DNA from: Brevibacterium sp. HMSC07C04
GTDB lineage: Bacteria; Actinomycetota; Actinomycetes; Actinomycetales; Brevibacteriaceae
Assembly (NCBI RefSeq): GCF_001815905.1
Contig: NZ_KV823255.1
Location: forward strand, 62,001-126,000
Direction: 5' to 3'
Length of the DNA stretch: 64,000 bases
Below are positions 62,895 to 64,000 of this stretch, in pieces (position 1 is the stretch's first letter; each line of letters opens with the position of its first letter). The notes beneath the pieces were generated by a model. That model had not been told where the DNA came from and made no database searches. It saw nothing but the letters and a program-made list of their open reading frames with translations. Made by a program: the position numbers and the translations under genes.

Positions 62895-64000
62895 TCAGCC
62901 GCCGGACCGCGGACTCAAGCTGACGGGCTCGTTTATGCCGAAGGTCTTGCGCAACACCGTGCGCATAGCCTCATAACCGCAAACACCATGCACACCGGGG
63001 CCCGGCACGGCAGCCGCTGAACACAGAGCAACCCGTGCCGTAGTCCCATCGACAGTGCGAACCAAACCAAAAGAATAGGGATCCCACGCAGGCCGAGGCC
63101 GGGCCACAAGGCGATACGCGTTAACACTGCCAGCCGCAATGTCACCGCCAACATAGTTCGCGTTGTGCTCACTCATCCTTGACGCAGGAACACAGCGCGA
63201 GGCAACAACAACATCGCGGAAGCCAGGAGCAAATCGCTCAATCTGCCGGACCACATGCTCCGTAACGTCAACGGAACACCCCAAGGGAACGTGTGCATAG
63301 GTCCACAGCGGGCGCAAACCGCTCGTCTCACGTGATGGATCAGCAACCGTCGGATCACTCGCGAGAACCAGCGGCAACGGCGGCATCACACCTTGGGAGA
63401 CCGCATGCTGTGATGCAGCGATTTCCGACCACGTGCCGCCCAGGTGAACCGTGCCGGCCAGGCCTACATTCGGATCGCGCCACGGAACAGGGCCTGACAG
63501 AACAAGGTCAACCTTGGCAACACCACTGTGATGCCCAAGAGAGCGCAAGCTCCTCGTCACTGAGCCGGGTAAGTGCTCGGCAAAGATTCCTGCCGCAGCT
63601 TCCGCCGTCGTATCGCACAGATACGCTCGCGCAGGCGGCAACTGGGAAGAATCGGAAATATGAGCACCGGTGACAAATGACCCGCCATGGGCCTCAATGT
63701 CCGTCACAAGAGCATCCACAATCGTCTGAGACCCACCTCGCGGAATGGGCCAACCATCCCGGTGACCCGTCATCGCGAGCATGAGTCCCACGCCCGCAGA
63801 CGACAGCGTTCCCAGACGACCAGGGGAGTGAGCTGCAACCCCACCCAACAGCGCACGCGCCCGAGCCTTAGAAAACAACCCCGCACCACCGGCCCGCGCG
63901 ACCTTGACCACCGAACCAACAAAACGTGCAGCCGCGGCGGCACCTCGGGCCTTCAGAACCTCACGCGGCACGCTCCGCTTCGACCCCAGACCCAGCGCGA
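62895..64000 (-). CDS. FAD-dependent oxidoreductase, phytoene-desaturase-like (3' part)
   Basis: The frame is open to the right edge; about 368 C-terminal residues are visible and the FAD-binding N-terminus lies outside. It matches the COG1233 group of carotenoid-type oxidoreductases: GHRDGWPIPRGGSQTIVDAL, LGGTWSEI, RPLWTYAHVPLG and the C-terminal GPGVHGVCGYEAM. Most such actinobacterial proteins are not true phytoene desaturases, so the substrate is left open. It converges on recX. Confidence 0.8.
   Translation of the reverse strand, partial: ALGLGSKRSVPREVLKARGAAAAARFVGSVVKVARAGGAGLFSKARARALLGGVAAHSPGRLGTLSSAGVGLMLAMTGHRDGWPIPRGGSQTIVDALVTDIEAHGGSFVTGAHISDSSQLPPARAYLCDTTAEAAAGIFAEHLPGSVTRSLRSLGHHSGVAKVDLVLSGPVPWRDPNVGLAGTVHLGGTWSEIAASQHAVSQGVMPPLPLVLASDPTVADPSRETSGLRPLWTYAHVPLGCSVDVTEHVVRQIERFAPGFRDVVVASRCVPASRMSEHNANYVGGDIAAGSVNAYRLVARPRPAWDPYSFGLVRTVDGTTARVALCSAAAVPGPGVHGVCGYEAMRTVLRKTFGINEPVSLSPRSGG

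Noticed and set aside
1-64000. tRNA, rRNA, CRISPR arrays, insertion sequences or prophage genes
   Set aside because: I looked for tRNA T-loops, regularly spaced repeats, transposase motifs and integrase-phage clusters and saw none; XerC is the housekeeping recombinase.

Overview
The window is a dense, high-GC bacterial chromosome segment whose gene order (dprA-xerC-rpsB-tsf-pyrH-frr-cdsA-rlmN, dxr-rseP-ispG-proS, rimP-nusA-ylxR-infB-rbfA-truB-ribF-rpsO-pnp, dapB-dapA-rnj-ftsK-pgsA-cinA-clgR-recA-recX) is that of an actinomycete. Several actinobacterial hallmarks support this: a short NusA, a DUF4081-GNAT protein after ispG, DUF4439 and DUF3046 proteins, a ClgR regulator before recA, and an LexA-type GAAC-N4-GTTC box. 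The DivIVA-repeat protein followed by an acyl-CoA-synthetase-like remnant hints at Micrococcales, but I cannot fix a genus from sequence alone.

Layout. 1-2.7 kb: the 3' part of dprA, xerC and a secreted M23-M15 double peptidase. 3.1-10.4 kb: translation genes (rpsB, tsf, frr, rlmN) with pyrH and cdsA, a divergent YeiH-type exporter, and a DivIVA-repeat protein. 10.4-12.4 kb: a truncated synthetase-like gene and a gcdH-like dehydrogenase. 12.5-23 kb: MEP-pathway genes dxr and ispG enclosing rseP and a two-gene TAXI-TRAP transporter, then a GNAT, an S4 protein and proS. 23-38 kb: a kinase/DUF4439 pair, the rimP-to-pnp translation and RNA-decay cluster, a satD/membrane-protein pair, and luxS-mtnN on the opposite strand. 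38-48.8 kb: an M16 peptidase, a ThDP enzyme, sodA, a DUF1846 protein, the lysine genes dapB and dapA, and rnj. 48.8-52.9 kb: a glycolate/glyoxylate module (IclR regulator, GlcD-like oxidase, malate synthase). 53-64 kb: fructosamine kinase, a small lower-GC membrane protein, ftsK, pgsA, cinA, clgR, a lipoprotein/PKD gene pair, recA-recX and the 3' part of an FAD oxidoreductase.

Many genes are translationally coupled by 1-16 nt overlaps. At least twelve genes have a -10-like hexamer at -13/-7 from the start codon and usually no usable Shine-Dalgarno sequence, which points to leaderless mRNAs and helps choose starts. Strong bidirectional hairpins close several convergent pairs. The most interesting non-housekeeping items are the satD module (a nucleotide-cyclase-like protein with HTH, coupled to a membrane protein), the IclR-controlled glycolate operon with visible operators, the lipoprotein/PKD pair inserted before recA with a 26-bp hairpin and two perfect DnaA boxes, and a hairpin burying the infB ribosome binding site.
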